The notes: generated by a model not told the origin, from the letters alone. A stretch of 64,000 bases of DNA from JAVJSD01 sp040219575 (GCA_040219575.1 JAVJSD010000051.1:1-64000); one strand, 5' to 3'; counted from the first letter of the stretch, positions 14,785-24,197 are shown. Numbers and translations are program-made.

Positions 14785-16836
14785 ATGTTCCGCTCTGTAT
14801 CCGCGATCGCTGTTGCAACGCTCCTATTCTCTGCCGCGATGGCCCAAGAGAGCGGCGACGCACTTCCCAACGGCGCGCTGAGACGCATCGGCAGTCAACG
14901 ATTTTGGGCCGGTGGGAGCGGCGATTATCTTGACTTGGCGATGTCCGACAATGGCGAAGTGATTGTCTCTTGCACATTGCCGACCCGGATATCTGTTACG
15001 GCTTCCGCCAACTTCCTCACCGATGTGTGGCGAGGCAGCACAGGAGAGCGGTTGTTTCGCTGGAAGCGGCCGGCGATGCCTGTCGGCGTTTCGCGGGATG
15101 GAAAGCAACAGGCGATCATGAACGTAAGCGGCGGAATCGCTCGGGAATTGGAGCTGTGGGACACGACGAACGGGCGGAAGCTGTGCACCATCACCACCCG
15201 AGGCACGTTCTGTGACTTTTCGCCAGATGGCCGTCAACTTCTTTTCGTTGATGACGAAAATTCCGGCCGCTTGGTCGTGTGGGATTCCGCCCGCCGCACC
15301 GTCACGACCTCCATTGAAACGAAATCTGGTCGAGGGGCGCGGTTCTGTCGAGACGGCAAGAGCTTCGTCACGTTTGCCTCCACGCACACGCCGGGGCGCC
15401 ACCGCTTTGGAATACGTGACTACCAAATGATTCGATGGGACGCGGCGACTGGGAAGCAACTGCAAACGTTGGCGCTTGACGCAATCAGTACAACGACGGA
15501 ACGTTGTTTTCGTTTTGCGGATGATGGCGAACACTTCGCCGTGGTGGGGGAGAACGATCGGAGTGTAGAGGTCTGGTCGATGGGCGCATCCAGCAAGGTT
15601 GCCGCCGTGCCGACCGAGTCGCTGCCGTGCGCGATTCAATTCTCGCGAATGAGCCAATCGATCCTGGTGGCCTGTGAGGATGGTCGTGTCGTTGAATGCG
15701 AGCTCAAGACGAAACGGCAAGTCGTCAGGCGAAAAGCTGCCGGATATCGGAAGCTTGGAGGTGTGGACCTGATCGCGGACGGTTTTGAGCCCCGCGTGTT
15801 CACGTCCGATGGAAAACGGTTGGTCGGCACGGGACTCTACGGGCGGTGCATCCAGGTCTTCAACATCGAGTCGGGCAGGTTTGAACTCGGCGCGCGTCGA
15901 CATCAATGCGCCAGTTGCGTGCGTTTCTCGCCGGACGGCAAGACGCTCGCCTCCATGGAGATGGATGGTGTCGTTCGGCTTTGGAACGTGGAGACAGGGC
16001 GACTGTTTCGCGAACTAAAATCCGACGCGCGCCCAAGTTATTTTGGGATCAACGAATATCCAAAGTCAACGCTTGGCTATGTAGGTGACGCCCAACTGCT
16101 CGCAGCTCGTGTCGAGGTTCACTCCTGGAACCTCGACGACGAGAAACAGCCGATGGAAACCAAACTGACGGACTTCCGCCCGCAGTCGAAGGCGTCGGAT
16201 GCCCATATGGCGATTGACTGCATTGCGATCAATTCAGACAGGACCTTGCTCGCCACAGCCGCGAACAAGAGAGTCGACAATCGTGGGGAGTTGGTGACCT
16301 GGCCCGCCAGGTTATGGAGCATCGCGGACAGGAAGTTCTTGCGGGAGTTCGACTCGCACTCGGTGAGCGTCACCTTCTCGCCGGATGACGCGCTGCTGGC
16401 GACGGGCGGCGACGACGGCAAGGTCCGAGTTTGGGAAACGGCAACCGGCCGTCAATTGCACGTTTTCGAGGGACACACCGAAGCCGTGCATCAGCTTGCC
16501 TGGTCGGCGGACGGGCGGCTGGCGTCGGTCAGCGAGGATGGTTTCGTCTGCGTCTGGGACATCGAGGACGATGAAATGGTTCAGAAACTCGACTCAGAAG
16601 ATAGTGACTACCTCTCACTTGCCTGGTCGGTGGACGGAACTCACCTGATCACGGGCGAAACCAACGGAACACTCGCCGTTTGGGAAGCGGTGTCGCCGAA
16701 GGCGATTCGCACGACTGCCGCACACGGCGATGCCATTCACTCGATTGCGGTTTCCCCCCAGGGCGACCGTATCGCCACGGCCAGCGGGGATGGGACGATG
16801 CTGCTTTGGGATGCGAAACGCCTGACTCCGGAATAG
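14785..16836 (+). CDS. Secreted WD40 repeat protein
   Basis: A 683-residue protein starting MFRSVSAIAVATLLFSAAMAQ, a clear signal peptide. A strong ribosome binding site, AGGAGG at 14772-14777, lies 7 nt upstream of this ATG and rules out an upstream in-frame ATG. The rest is built of WD40 repeats, clearest in the C-terminal half (VTFSPDDALLATGGDDGKVRVWETATG; LAWSADGRLASVSEDGFVCVWDI; IAVSPQGDRIATASGDGTMLLWDA), probably forming two beta-propellers. Such proteins are abundant in planctomycetes and act as extracytoplasmic binding scaffolds. No enzymatic domain is seen. It is a monocistronic plus-strand gene between minus-strand units. Confidence 0.88.
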   Translation: MFRSVSAIAVATLLFSAAMAQESGDALPNGALRRIGSQRFWAGGSGDYLDLAMSDNGEVIVSCTLPTRISVTASANFLTDVWRGSTGERLFRWKRPAMPVGVSRDGKQQAIMNVSGGIARELELWDTTNGRKLCTITTRGTFCDFSPDGRQLLFVDDENSGRLVVWDSARRTVTTSIETKSGRGARFCRDGKSFVTFASTHTPGRHRFGIRDYQMIRWDAATGKQLQTLALDAISTTTERCFRFADDGEHFAVVGENDRSVEVWSMGASSKVAAVPTESLPCAIQFSRMSQSILVACEDGRVVECELKTKRQVVRRKAAGYRKLGGVDLIADGFEPRVFTSDGKRLVGTGLYGRCIQVFNIESGRFELGARRHQCASCVRFSPDGKTLASMEMDGVVRLWNVETGRLFRELKSDARPSYFGINEYPKSTLGYVGDAQLLAARVEVHSWNLDDEKQPMETKLTDFRPQSKASDAHMAIDCIAINSDRTLLATAANKRVDNRGELVTWPARLWSIADRKFLREFDSHSVSVTFSPDDALLATGGDDGKVRVWETATGRQLHVFEGHTEAVHQLAWSADGRLASVSEDGFVCVWDIEDDEMVQKLDSEDSDYLSLAWSVDGTHLITGETNGTLAVWEAVSPKAIRTTAAHGDAIHSIAVSPQGDRIATASGDGTMLLWDAKRLTPE

Positions 16837-16864
16837 CGCCATTCGCCGATAGTTCAGGTGTCAG

Positions 16865-16945
16865 CGACGGCAAAGCCGTCGGCTTGGGGGGGCGCGATGG
16901 GGACATCGCCTTCGCCCACCTTTACCCTTTACCTTTTCACTTTTA
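16865..16945. repeat. REP-A plus pyrimidine-rich repeat, left arm flanking the aminotransferase gene
   Basis: A REP-A hairpin (CGACGGC-AAA-GCCGTCG then GCTTGGGGG) is followed by CCTTTACCTTTTCACTTTTACC. The same two elements appear in inverted order and orientation at 18110-18171. The pyrimidine-rich part overlaps the end of the aminotransferase gene and encodes its last residues (KVKVKR). Confidence 0.8.
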
Positions 16946-18101
16946 CCTTCGCCATCGCCGCGACCAGCAGGTCGCAGATCGCGTGTACGTCGGGCTCGCT
17001 CAGCAGCGGGTGCAGCGGGAGGGTCATCTCGCGGGCGGCGATGTCTTCGGTCACCGGCAGCGACACGTCGCCGAGCAACGCGCGGTAGTGCGAGAATTGG
17101 TGCACCGGCGGATAGTGGACGCTGGTCTGCACGCCGCGCTCGCGGAGCGCCTCACGCAGTGGAGCGCGCATCTCGGCGTCGGGCAGAACGACCGGGAAGA
17201 TGTGATGCGCGCTGTCGTCGAGCCGGTCGGAAAATGGAATCGTGATCTCCGGCATGGCGGCGAGACGCTGGCGGTAAACCTTCACCGCCTCGCGACGACG
17301 GGCGTTGGCCGCGGCGAGTTTGCGGAGTTGAATCAGGCCCATGGCGGCGGTCAGTTCGGTGCCGCGGTAGTTGTGGCCGAGTTGCACCACGTCGTAGTCC
17401 GTGGCCCGACCGTCGGCCTTGTCCCAACTCGTCTTGGTCATGCCGTGCGAACGGCCCAGCCGCACGCGGCGGGCGATCGGTTCATCGTCGGTGACCACCA
17501 TCCCGCCTTCGCCGGTCACCAGGTTCTTGTTGGCGAAGAAGCTGAAGCAGCCGACGCGGCCGATCGCGCCCGCCTGGCGGCCGGTCAGCGAGCTTTCGGC
17601 GCCGCCGTCGTAGCTCGCGCCGATAGCGTGGCAGGCGTCTTCCACCACCGGCAGGTTGTGTCGCTCGGCGATTTGCAGAATCGCGTCCATGTCGGCGGGG
17701 AAACCGGCCAGGTGGACGACGATGATTGCTTTGCTGCGCGGCGTGATCTTGCGAGCCAGGTCGGCCGGATCGAGGTTCAGGTCGTGCTCGCCGAGAATGT
17801 CGACAAACACCGGCCGCGCTCCCTGGTACAGCACCGCGTTGGCGCTGGCCACGAAGGTGTAGCTGGGCACGAGCACCTCGTCGCCCGGTCCGATGTCGAG
17901 CGCCTCCAGCGCCAGATGCAGCGCCGCCGTGCAGTTGCTGACCGCCACGGCGTATTGCGAGCCGGTCATCGCGGCGAAGGCCGTCTCGAACTCGGCGGTG
18001 CGCGGCCCGACCGACAGCCACTTGCCGCGAACCACCTCCGCCACCGCGAGGGCTTCTTCTTCACCGAGATCGACGTCTGAGAGCAGGTAGCGCGGTTGCA
18101 T
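16929..18101 (-). CDS. DegT/DnrJ/EryC1-family aminotransferase
   Basis: A 390-residue PLP enzyme of the sugar aminotransferase family, which aminates keto-sugar nucleotides for surface polysaccharides. Visible motifs are AVSNCTAALHLALEAL (cofactor phosphate), VVEDACHAIGASYDG with the cofactor-ring Asp, and SFFANKNLVTGEGGMVV with the Schiff-base Lys. C-terminal HYPPVHQFSHY is typical. Met at 18099-18101 (MQPRYLLSDVDLG) is the family start; a longer frame upstream would read through a simple repeat. The gene lies at the end of the polysaccharide cluster, and its last six residues come from an intergenic repeat. Confidence 0.9.
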   Translation of the reverse strand: MQPRYLLSDVDLGEEEALAVAEVVRGKWLSVGPRTAEFETAFAAMTGSQYAVAVSNCTAALHLALEALDIGPGDEVLVPSYTFVASANAVLYQGARPVFVDILGEHDLNLDPADLARKITPRSKAIIVVHLAGFPADMDAILQIAERHNLPVVEDACHAIGASYDGGAESSLTGRQAGAIGRVGCFSFFANKNLVTGEGGMVVTDDEPIARRVRLGRSHGMTKTSWDKADGRATDYDVVQLGHNYRGTELTAAMGLIQLRKLAAANARRREAVKVYRQRLAAMPEITIPFSDRLDDSAHHIFPVVLPDAEMRAPLREALRERGVQTSVHYPPVHQFSHYRALLGDVSLPVTEDIAAREMTLPLHPLLSEPDVHAICDLLVAAMAKVKVKR

Positions 18102-18109
18102 GGGAGGGC

Positions 18110-18240
18110 GACGGTAAAAGTGAAAAGGTAAAAGGTAAAAGTGAAAGCCCAAGCCGACGGCTTTGCCGTCGTGTTTGCACTGCGTGTTGGCGTTTCTGTT
18201 TTTTCGTTGGGACTTCGACGGCGGAGCCGTCGGCTTGGGG
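18110..18240. repeat. Right arm flanking the aminotransferase gene, with two REP-A copies
   Basis: GGTAAAAGTGAAAAGGTAAAAGG (inverse of the left arm at 16924-16945) is followed by a REP-A copy at 18147-18171 and a second, inverted REP-A copy at 18216-18240. The paired REP-A copies form a BIME-like unit between the aminotransferase and epimerase genes. Confidence 0.8.
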
Positions 18241-18249
18241 GCGGGGTGG

Positions 18250-19212
18250 TTAGTTGTGATAGCGGGCTTCGAAGGGATCCTTCCACAGGCCGGCTTCCAG
18301 GCCCGACTTCACTTCCTGGATGCCGTCCTCGACCGACCAGTCGGCGGTGAAGCCGAGACGCTGCTTGATCTTCGTGAAGTCGACGCGGTAGCTGCGGGGA
18401 TCGTAGTCGCGTTCGACGAACTCCAACTCCGTGCCGGCCACGTGCTGGCAGACATTGCGGCCCAGTTCCACTTTCTGGGTGTTGGCGTCGTTCGCGCCGA
18501 CGTTGAACACCTCGCCCGAGACGAGCGCGGCGTCGGCGTCGAGCACCATCCGCACGCTTTTGGCGATGTCGTTGATGTGCACGAAGGGACGCCAGAACTG
18601 CTCGCCGAAAATGACCAGCTTCTTCTCCTTCACCGCCGCCCGGGTGAAATCGCTCACCAGCAGATCGAACCGCATGCGGGCCGACACGCCGAAAGCGGTG
18701 CTGAACCGCAGCACGGTGGGGTGAAACTTGCCGCCGTTGGTCTCCAGGATCTCCTTCTCCGCCTGCACCTTGGTTTCGGAGTAGGTCGACAGCGGCTGCA
18801 GCGGGGCGGTTTCATCGACGAGTCCCGCGTCGGCCGAGACGCCGTAGTTGCTGCACGTGCTGGAGAACACGAATCGCTCGACGCCCGACTCGTGGGCTGT
18901 GCGGAGCACCTTGCGGGCGCCGATCAGGTTGGTCTCGATGGCCGTTTCCGGATCGCGATTGCAGGCCGGCTCGCCGACGATGGCGGCCAGCAGCACGACG
19001 GCGTCGTGGCCGGGAATCACCTTCTTCAGCAGCGACTCGTCGCGCATGTCGCCGGGAACCAGGCGGAAGCGGGGTTTGCCCAACAGCGGCACGAGCGATT
19101 CGCCGCCGAACAACAGCCGATCGAGCACGGTCACGTCGTGGCCGTGCTCCCACAAATCGCGGCTGAGCGTCGAGCCGATATAGCCGGCGCCGCCGATGAC
19201 GAGCACTTTCAT
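18250..19212 (-). CDS. NAD-dependent epimerase/dehydratase (SDR family)
   Basis: A 320-residue extended SDR enzyme acting on nucleotide sugars. The Rossmann motif is GGAGYIGS at the N-terminus; the catalytic serine region is FSSTCSNYG and the catalytic pair is YSETK (YXXXK). Also typical are LLAAIVGEPAC near the NAD site and FWRPFVHINDIAKSV, the substrate-binding region. It is between the nucleotidyltransferase and the aminotransferase on the same strand, so the three could make and modify an NDP-sugar. The exact sugar cannot be read from the sequence. Confidence 0.9.
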   Translation of the reverse strand: MKVLVIGGAGYIGSTLSRDLWEHGHDVTVLDRLLFGGESLVPLLGKPRFRLVPGDMRDESLLKKVIPGHDAVVLLAAIVGEPACNRDPETAIETNLIGARKVLRTAHESGVERFVFSSTCSNYGVSADAGLVDETAPLQPLSTYSETKVQAEKEILETNGGKFHPTVLRFSTAFGVSARMRFDLLVSDFTRAAVKEKKLVIFGEQFWRPFVHINDIAKSVRMVLDADAALVSGEVFNVGANDANTQKVELGRNVCQHVAGTELEFVERDYDPRSYRVDFTKIKQRLGFTADWSVEDGIQEVKSGLEAGLWKDPFEARYHN

Positions 19213-19247
19213 GGAACGTTTTCCTCAGGGGTTGGACTTGTGCATCG

Positions 19248-19294
19248 TAGGGTAGGCATCCTGCCTGCCCAGGCAGTCTGGAAGACTACCCTAC
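19248..19294. repeat. Hairpin repeat with GTAGGGTAG arms
   Basis: GTAGGGTAG and CTACCCTAC form the outer arms and CTGCCTGCCCAGGCAG the inner part of this hairpin. The stop codon of the nucleotidyltransferase gene lies in the right arm. A half copy (CCTACCCTACG) is seen at about 13090. Confidence 0.75.
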
Positions 19295-20020
19295 TTCGTT
19301 TGTCTGGCTGCTCTCCTGGGGCAAGAAGCGGTCGCGCATGGCCTCGAACGACTCAGTGGCCTGCGAGTAGTCGGCGGGTCGGCCGATGTCGAGCCACTCG
19401 ACGTCGGAGAGGAACACCTTCACCGTCTTGCCCTGCTCGATCAGCTTCAGCACCACGGTGGGAAAGTCCATGTGCTCGCCCGGCTGGAACATCTCCAGCA
19501 CGCTGCGGTTGAAGACGTACACGCCCATCGACACGTCGTAGGGAAGCGTCGGCTTCTCGCGGTAGCCGGTCACCCGCAGGCGGCCGTCGAACTCGATCAC
19601 GCCGAGATCGATTTTCGTGTTGCAGCGATGGCAGGCGATCGTCAGGTCGGCGCCGGTCTGCTCGTGGTAGTTCATCAGCCAGTCGTACTTCAGCGTGGTC
19701 AGCACGTCGCCGTTCATCACCAGAAACGACGGCGGCAGGTCGTCGATCAGCGCCAGCGGTCCGACGGTGCCCAGCGGCTGCTCTTCGCGGGAGTAGTCGA
19801 TGGCCACGCCCCATTTCGAGCCGTCGCCGAAGTACGCCATCAGCAATTCGGCCAGATGCCCGACGGCCATGGTGACGTGCGTGAAGCCGGCCGCCTTCAA
19901 CTGCCGGATGACGATCTCCAGAATCGGCATGTCGCCGACCGGCACCAGCGGCTTGGGGAAACTGATGGTGTAGGGGGCCAGGCGCGTGCCTTTGCCGCCG
20001 GCCAGGATGATGGCTCGCAT
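19286..20020 (-). CDS. Sugar nucleotidyltransferase
   Basis: A 244-residue NTP-transferase. The N-terminus is MRAIILAGGKGTRLAPYT, the nucleotide-binding signature, followed by FPKPLVPVGDMPILE. VMNGDVLT supplies a metal-binding Asp, and the end has WLDIGRPADYSQA. This is the RfbA/RmlA or mannose-1-phosphate guanylyltransferase superfamily: it activates a sugar phosphate to an NDP-sugar. Length is shorter than RmlA and fits the D-glycero-D-manno-heptose-phosphate or hexose nucleotidyltransferases. The ATG at 20018-20020 is chosen because the glycine-rich loop must be near the N-terminus. Confidence 0.9.
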   Translation of the reverse strand: MRAIILAGGKGTRLAPYTISFPKPLVPVGDMPILEIVIRQLKAAGFTHVTMAVGHLAELLMAYFGDGSKWGVAIDYSREEQPLGTVGPLALIDDLPPSFLVMNGDVLTTLKYDWLMNYHEQTGADLTIACHRCNTKIDLGVIEFDGRLRVTGYREKPTLPYDVSMGVYVFNRSVLEMFQPGEHMDFPTVVLKLIEQGKTVKVFLSDVEWLDIGRPADYSQATESFEAMRDRFLPQESSQTNEVG

Positions 20021-20119
20021 GGTGTCGCTCTTGGAGGCAGGGGTATTCGATGGATTCGATCGGATCATGGCGTTTTTCTCTTCCGTACGACGAACTGGGA
20101 CGTACGTCGGACGGGTGTT

Positions 20120-21325
20120 TCAAGTCAGCGCGGCGTCGACCGGCCTGGGCGCCTCGCCGCGGCGCACCGACACGGCGCGTTCGTACACCTCGATCAACGT
20201 GCGGTAGTTTTGCTCGGCGGTGTACTTCCGCAGGTACTCGTCGCGGCAGGCGCGGCGCATGGCCGCCAGCGTGGCCGGTGTGGACATCAACAACTCGATC
20301 TTGCCCGCCAGGTCGGCGGCGTCGCCGGCCGTGAAGTGGGCGCCGGTGCGGCCGTCCTCGACGATCTCCTGCATCGCCCCCAGCCGCGAAGCGACGACCG
20401 GCGTACCGACCGAGAAGGCCTCGACAATCGTCTTGGGGAAGCCCTCGTAGTTCACCGAGGGGAGCACCAGCAGCGCGGCGTCCTGCATCAACCGCCGCAC
20501 CTCGTCGTCGTCCTTGCCCGGCAGCCATTCGACGTTGGCGTTGGCCCGCGCGGCGCTGCGCACGTCTTCCGCCAACGGGCCGTTGCCCACGATCCGCAGC
20601 GGTACGCCGCCGGCCATTTGCCGCCAGGCTTCGAGCAGCACGTCGACGCCCTTCTCGGGCGAGAGCCGCCCCAGGAACATCGCGTATCCGCTCCGGCCCG
20701 CGCCGGCGCCGGGATCGGGCGACACGAAGTTGGGCTTCAGCGCGATCCGCTCGGCGGGCAATCCGCCTTCGATCAACTTGCGACGGGCGAACTGCGACAT
20801 GGCGATGTAGGCGTCGACGGCGCGGCGGTAGGTTCCCAGCAGTCCGTGAATCGCCAGCATGCCGGCCAGCGTCGCGCTCGCCGCCCGGCTTTCGCGATAG
20901 CAGGCGTGCACCACCGCCGGCAGGGCGACCTTGCGGCCCAGGCAGGACTCGCAGACGCCGCCGTCGCGGAAGAACGTCGCCTTGGGACAGATGGTGCGGT
21001 AGTTGTGCAGCGACTGCACCACCGCCGCCCCCGCTTTCCGCGCGGCGTAGTAGGCCGAGGGAGAAACGAGCGGCACGGTGTTGTGGAAGTGCACCACGTC
21101 GGCCTGCGTCTTGCGGACCAGGTCGCGCAGCAGCGTGGCCGACTCGCGATTCCACACCGCGCTGGCCGCCAGCGACAACGGCGACATGCCGTCGGTGGTG
21201 TCGTTGTGCACGGTGAAGCGGATCACGCGGTGACCGCTCGATTCGAGCAGCGTGGTCTCGTCGCGGAACACGCGGTCCTCGCCCCCCGGCTGCTTGTAAA
21301 AGTTGTGGCAAACGACGACTCTCAT
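20120..21325 (-). CDS. Glycosyltransferase family 4-type protein
   Basis: A 401-residue GT-B glycosyltransferase. The N-terminal domain begins MRVVVCHNFYKQPGGEDRVF and the C-terminal domain has FLGRLSPEKGVDVLLEAW and the nucleotide-sugar motif PSVNYEGFPKTIVEAFSVG (E-X7-E). The middle has a cysteine pair in GGVCESCLGRK, common in this subfamily. The start overlaps the polysaccharide deacetylase stop (ATGA at 21322-21325). It is predicted to act in the cytoplasm on lipid-linked glycans. Donor and acceptor are unknown. Confidence 0.92.
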   Translation of the reverse strand: MRVVVCHNFYKQPGGEDRVFRDETTLLESSGHRVIRFTVHNDTTDGMSPLSLAASAVWNRESATLLRDLVRKTQADVVHFHNTVPLVSPSAYYAARKAGAAVVQSLHNYRTICPKATFFRDGGVCESCLGRKVALPAVVHACYRESRAASATLAGMLAIHGLLGTYRRAVDAYIAMSQFARRKLIEGGLPAERIALKPNFVSPDPGAGAGRSGYAMFLGRLSPEKGVDVLLEAWRQMAGGVPLRIVGNGPLAEDVRSAARANANVEWLPGKDDDEVRRLMQDAALLVLPSVNYEGFPKTIVEAFSVGTPVVASRLGAMQEIVEDGRTGAHFTAGDAADLAGKIELLMSTPATLAAMRRACRDEYLRKYTAEQNYRTLIEVYERAVSVRRGEAPRPVDAALT

Positions 21326-22335
21326 GCCGCATCTCCCGCCAACGAGGACTCGGGAGACGGCGCCGGGCGGTGTCCCGACAGACGCTTCCGCAGGCGCGGG
21401 GCCCAGTCGTACCAGCCGGCGAGTTTCGCGGTCAGCGTGCGGCTGTCGTCCCAGGCGAAGACGTTGAAGCGTCCCCAGCGGAACGGGTCGTCGCGCGGTT
21501 CGACCAGCGCGCATTCGGTCGTCAGCCCGCAGGCCACGCCGGTCGCCCGGGCGGCCTCGGCCAGTTCGTCGCCGGCGAAGCCGTTGTGCCGGCCTCCGTA
21601 GGGAAAGGCGAACGTGAGGGGCTCGGGATCGAACCACTCGCCGACCAGATCGACCGACCGCTGCACGTCGTCGCGGAAGGCGTCGGGCCGGCCGCGATGA
21701 TCGGTGTGGGTGTGCGTGTGCGCGCCGATCGCAACGAGGCCGCTTTCGGCCATCTCGCGGCACTGCTCGATCGTCAGCGGGCGATACGACTCCGGCGGCG
21801 CCTGGTCTTGGCAGGCTACTCCCCAGGCGTCGAAGGGAAACGGCCGGTCATCGTCGAGATACGCCGTGTTCACAAACACCGTGGCGGGAATCTCCAATTT
21901 GCGAAGCACCGGCCAGGCGTTGGTGTAGACCGACTGGAAGCCGTCGTCAAAGGTCACGACGACCACCTGGCCGGGAATCGGACCGTCTTGGTCGCGATGC
22001 TCCAGCAACCGCGCCAGCGACCAGAACTCGTAGCCGCGCGACAGCAGCCCCTGCATCTGTTCGCGAAACGCACGGGGGCGGACGTTGTGCAACGGAGCGG
22101 GCAGCCCGGGCACGTGATCGGCGACGCGGTGATACATCAGGATGCCGGCCCGCGTTGCGGCGCGGCTCCCCAGCACGGTGTTGAGTCCCACGGCCAAGCG
22201 GCCGACGGAGCGCATGCCGAAGTCTTCCAGGGATTTCTTCCAACTCGCCTTCTCGGGAAGGAAGCGCGTGTCGGACTCGTGCGCGCGGCGCTCGCCGGAC
22301 GCGCCGGCGGCGCGGCGCGGGCGGGTGGTACTCAT
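21322..22335 (-). CDS. Polysaccharide deacetylase (NodB homology)
   Basis: A 337-residue carbohydrate esterase 4-type protein. TFDDG in VVVTFDDGFQS is motif 1 with the catalytic Asp, GAHTHTHTDH provides the metal-binding histidines, and FAFPYGGRHNGF is motif 3. ILMYHRV near residue 65 is the usual entry to this family. Such enzymes remove N- or O-acetyl groups from polysaccharides. There is no clear signal peptide, so a cytoplasmic or membrane-associated step is possible. It overlaps both neighbours by 4 nt, so it is tightly embedded in the cluster. Confidence 0.9.
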   Translation of the reverse strand: MSTTRPRRAAGASGERRAHESDTRFLPEKASWKKSLEDFGMRSVGRLAVGLNTVLGSRAATRAGILMYHRVADHVPGLPAPLHNVRPRAFREQMQGLLSRGYEFWSLARLLEHRDQDGPIPGQVVVVTFDDGFQSVYTNAWPVLRKLEIPATVFVNTAYLDDDRPFPFDAWGVACQDQAPPESYRPLTIEQCREMAESGLVAIGAHTHTHTDHRGRPDAFRDDVQRSVDLVGEWFDPEPLTFAFPYGGRHNGFAGDELAEAARATGVACGLTTECALVEPRDDPFRWGRFNVFAWDDSRTLTAKLAGWYDWAPRLRKRLSGHRPAPSPESSLAGDAA

Positions 22336-23087
22336 GGTTTACCCCCGGGCTTGGTGAAAGAGGCTTGCGGTCGCCGTTCCCCACGATCGTCGGCGACGTC
22401 CGTGGGGCGGGACTCGTAAATCACGCAGCGCACGTTCTCCCAGAAGTCAGGGTCGTCGTGCGTCCTGTGGAGCCAGTCGCAGTTCTGGAAGGCGTCGTTC
22501 TGGTCGGCGTTCAGCATGTACACGATCCGCAGACGACGCGGGGCCGCTCGCAGCGACTGCTCGATGCGCTGCTGCACCTGACGCAGCGTTTCGCCCCAGA
22601 ACGGGTTGTACATGTAGATCACGGTCACCTCGGGCGGCAACGTGTACTGGGTGGCGTCGGCGGCGACAATGGCGACGTCGCGACATTGAAGCTGCGGCCG
22701 TGCCCGCTCGACATTCTCCCGCGCCGCGCGCACGAGCGGCTCGACGACGTCCAGCCCAATCACCTTGCGCAGGGGTCGGGCAGCGGCCACCACGACGGCG
22801 CGTCCCTTGCCGCAGCCGTAGTCCAGCAGCACGTCTTCGCCGGGGCGCATGGTCAGCAGGTCGAGGCCGCGTTCGATGCAGGCGTAGGCCAGCGGCTCGT
22901 AGTCGTGGCATTCGTCCTTGTCGACGCTACCCTTCCACTCGTCGTAGCGAGCGGTTTCGACGCCGAGCCGGCGTTCGCGGTACCGCTCGTAGACGTGGTG
23001 GCCCACCCAGCGAAATGCATGCCGCACGCCGCGATCGCGGACGCGCCGCATCGTGCCTCGTATCGCCTTGTCGAGCAGTCGCACCAT
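22332..23087 (-). CDS. Class I SAM-dependent methyltransferase
   Basis: A 251-residue protein. Motif I is LLDYGCGKGRAVVVA, followed by VIGLDVVEPLV (acidic end of strand 2) and VIYMYNPFWGETLRQV in the motif IV region. The preceding basic N-terminus (RRVRDRGVRHAFRWVGHH) may bind membrane or substrate. In this cluster it probably methylates a sugar or a related precursor, which is inference. The stop overlaps the start of the deacetylase gene. Confidence 0.85.
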   Translation of the reverse strand: MVRLLDKAIRGTMRRVRDRGVRHAFRWVGHHVYERYRERRLGVETARYDEWKGSVDKDECHDYEPLAYACIERGLDLLTMRPGEDVLLDYGCGKGRAVVVAAARPLRKVIGLDVVEPLVRAARENVERARPQLQCRDVAIVAADATQYTLPPEVTVIYMYNPFWGETLRQVQQRIEQSLRAAPRRLRIVYMLNADQNDAFQNCDWLHRTHDDPDFWENVRCVIYESRPTDVADDRGERRPQASFTKPGGKP

Positions 23088-23091
23088 GTTC

Positions 23092-24159
23092 TTAGCCTCG
23101 TTGCCAGCTTCGCAGTCCGCGCAGCGCTCGCTGCACGGGCGTCCGCAGCGGCGTGCGTTTAACGAACTCCCGCAGGCCGTGCCATCCGCGGTTGACCACC
23201 GACGAGACCGGCCGCAGGTCGACGCACCCTTCGGCCAACAGCACAGCGCCGGTCATCAGCCGCTGTTTGTAGGGCTCCTCTCCCTTGCCCAGATCGAGCC
23301 GGTGAATACCAAGCTCCGTTGCCTGTTGGGCCAGCTTGATCCAGAAGGCGATGCCGGGCGAATAACGCGCTAGGGTGTCGTCGGCCGGATAGGTGGGAAA
23401 CCAGCAGTGCAGCACGCCGTGCGACAGCATGCCGAGATGCGTCGCCGCCAACTGGTCGCCGATGTACAGCGCCGACAACATGCCGCGAAAATGTTCGGTT
23501 TGGGTCTTCCATATCTCCCGCAACACGTCGCGCTTCCACGACTCCCGCAAGTGGTCGATGGCGCCGATGCGGCCGTATTGCTCGCGCTTCCAACGGAGCG
23601 TCGCTTCGAACACCTGCTCGTCGTCGCTGAACGCCTCCAGGCGAATCGGGCCGACTTCGCGTTCCGCCTTGCGCATCTTGCGAAGCGCATCCGACACAAC
23701 GCGCGAACCGGCGCGGGCCCGATCGGCGGTGAATTCCTCGAACCCCGCGGAGAGATCGACGTAGGGCGAATCGCTTTCTCGCCAGCGATAGCCCGAGAGC
23801 ACCGTCTGCGACATGGGGACGTGGTCGAAGCGGTATGCTCGCACGCCGCATTGCGCAAAGGTCTTGCTGGGCGACCACGACAGCCCGCCGCGCGTCACGG
23901 CGCCTTGAAAATCGGTCAACACGCCGCCCACCGGTTCGACGCAGCCGTTGTCCGCAAGTTGGTAGGGCAGCACTCCCGCCGGCTGACCTTCTTCTTCGAT
24001 GACCGCCACGAACACGTCGTCGCGATGTTGGGCGACGGCGCGCGTGTACTCCGGCCGATAGAAGGGACTGTCGAGCGACGCATCCGCGCGCTGCCAGCGC
24101 GACCAGGCGGCGACCAGGTCGTCGGAAAGTTCGGCGGCGGGGATTCGATACGTGTTCAT
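23092..24159 (-). CDS. GNAT/FemAB-like acyltransferase (CelD/BcsL type)
   Basis: A 355-residue protein of the CelD/BcsL (Acetyltransf_6) type often found in exopolysaccharide clusters. Typical stretches are SPFYRPEYTRAVAQ at the N-terminus, LRKMRKAEREVG in the middle and ALYIGDQLAATHLGM with YSPGIAFWIKLAQQATELG and LDLGKGEEPYKQRLM near the C-terminus, which is the GNAT core. It probably transfers an acyl group to an amino sugar. Only 4 bp separate it from the methyltransferase gene. Confidence 0.83.
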   Translation of the reverse strand: MNTYRIPAAELSDDLVAAWSRWQRADASLDSPFYRPEYTRAVAQHRDDVFVAVIEEEGQPAGVLPYQLADNGCVEPVGGVLTDFQGAVTRGGLSWSPSKTFAQCGVRAYRFDHVPMSQTVLSGYRWRESDSPYVDLSAGFEEFTADRARAGSRVVSDALRKMRKAEREVGPIRLEAFSDDEQVFEATLRWKREQYGRIGAIDHLRESWKRDVLREIWKTQTEHFRGMLSALYIGDQLAATHLGMLSHGVLHCWFPTYPADDTLARYSPGIAFWIKLAQQATELGIHRLDLGKGEEPYKQRLMTGAVLLAEGCVDLRPVSSVVNRGWHGLREFVKRTPLRTPVQRALRGLRSWQRG

Positions 24160-24197
24160 AAGCGACGTGGTTGCGGTTGGGTTGAACTTCAACGAGT

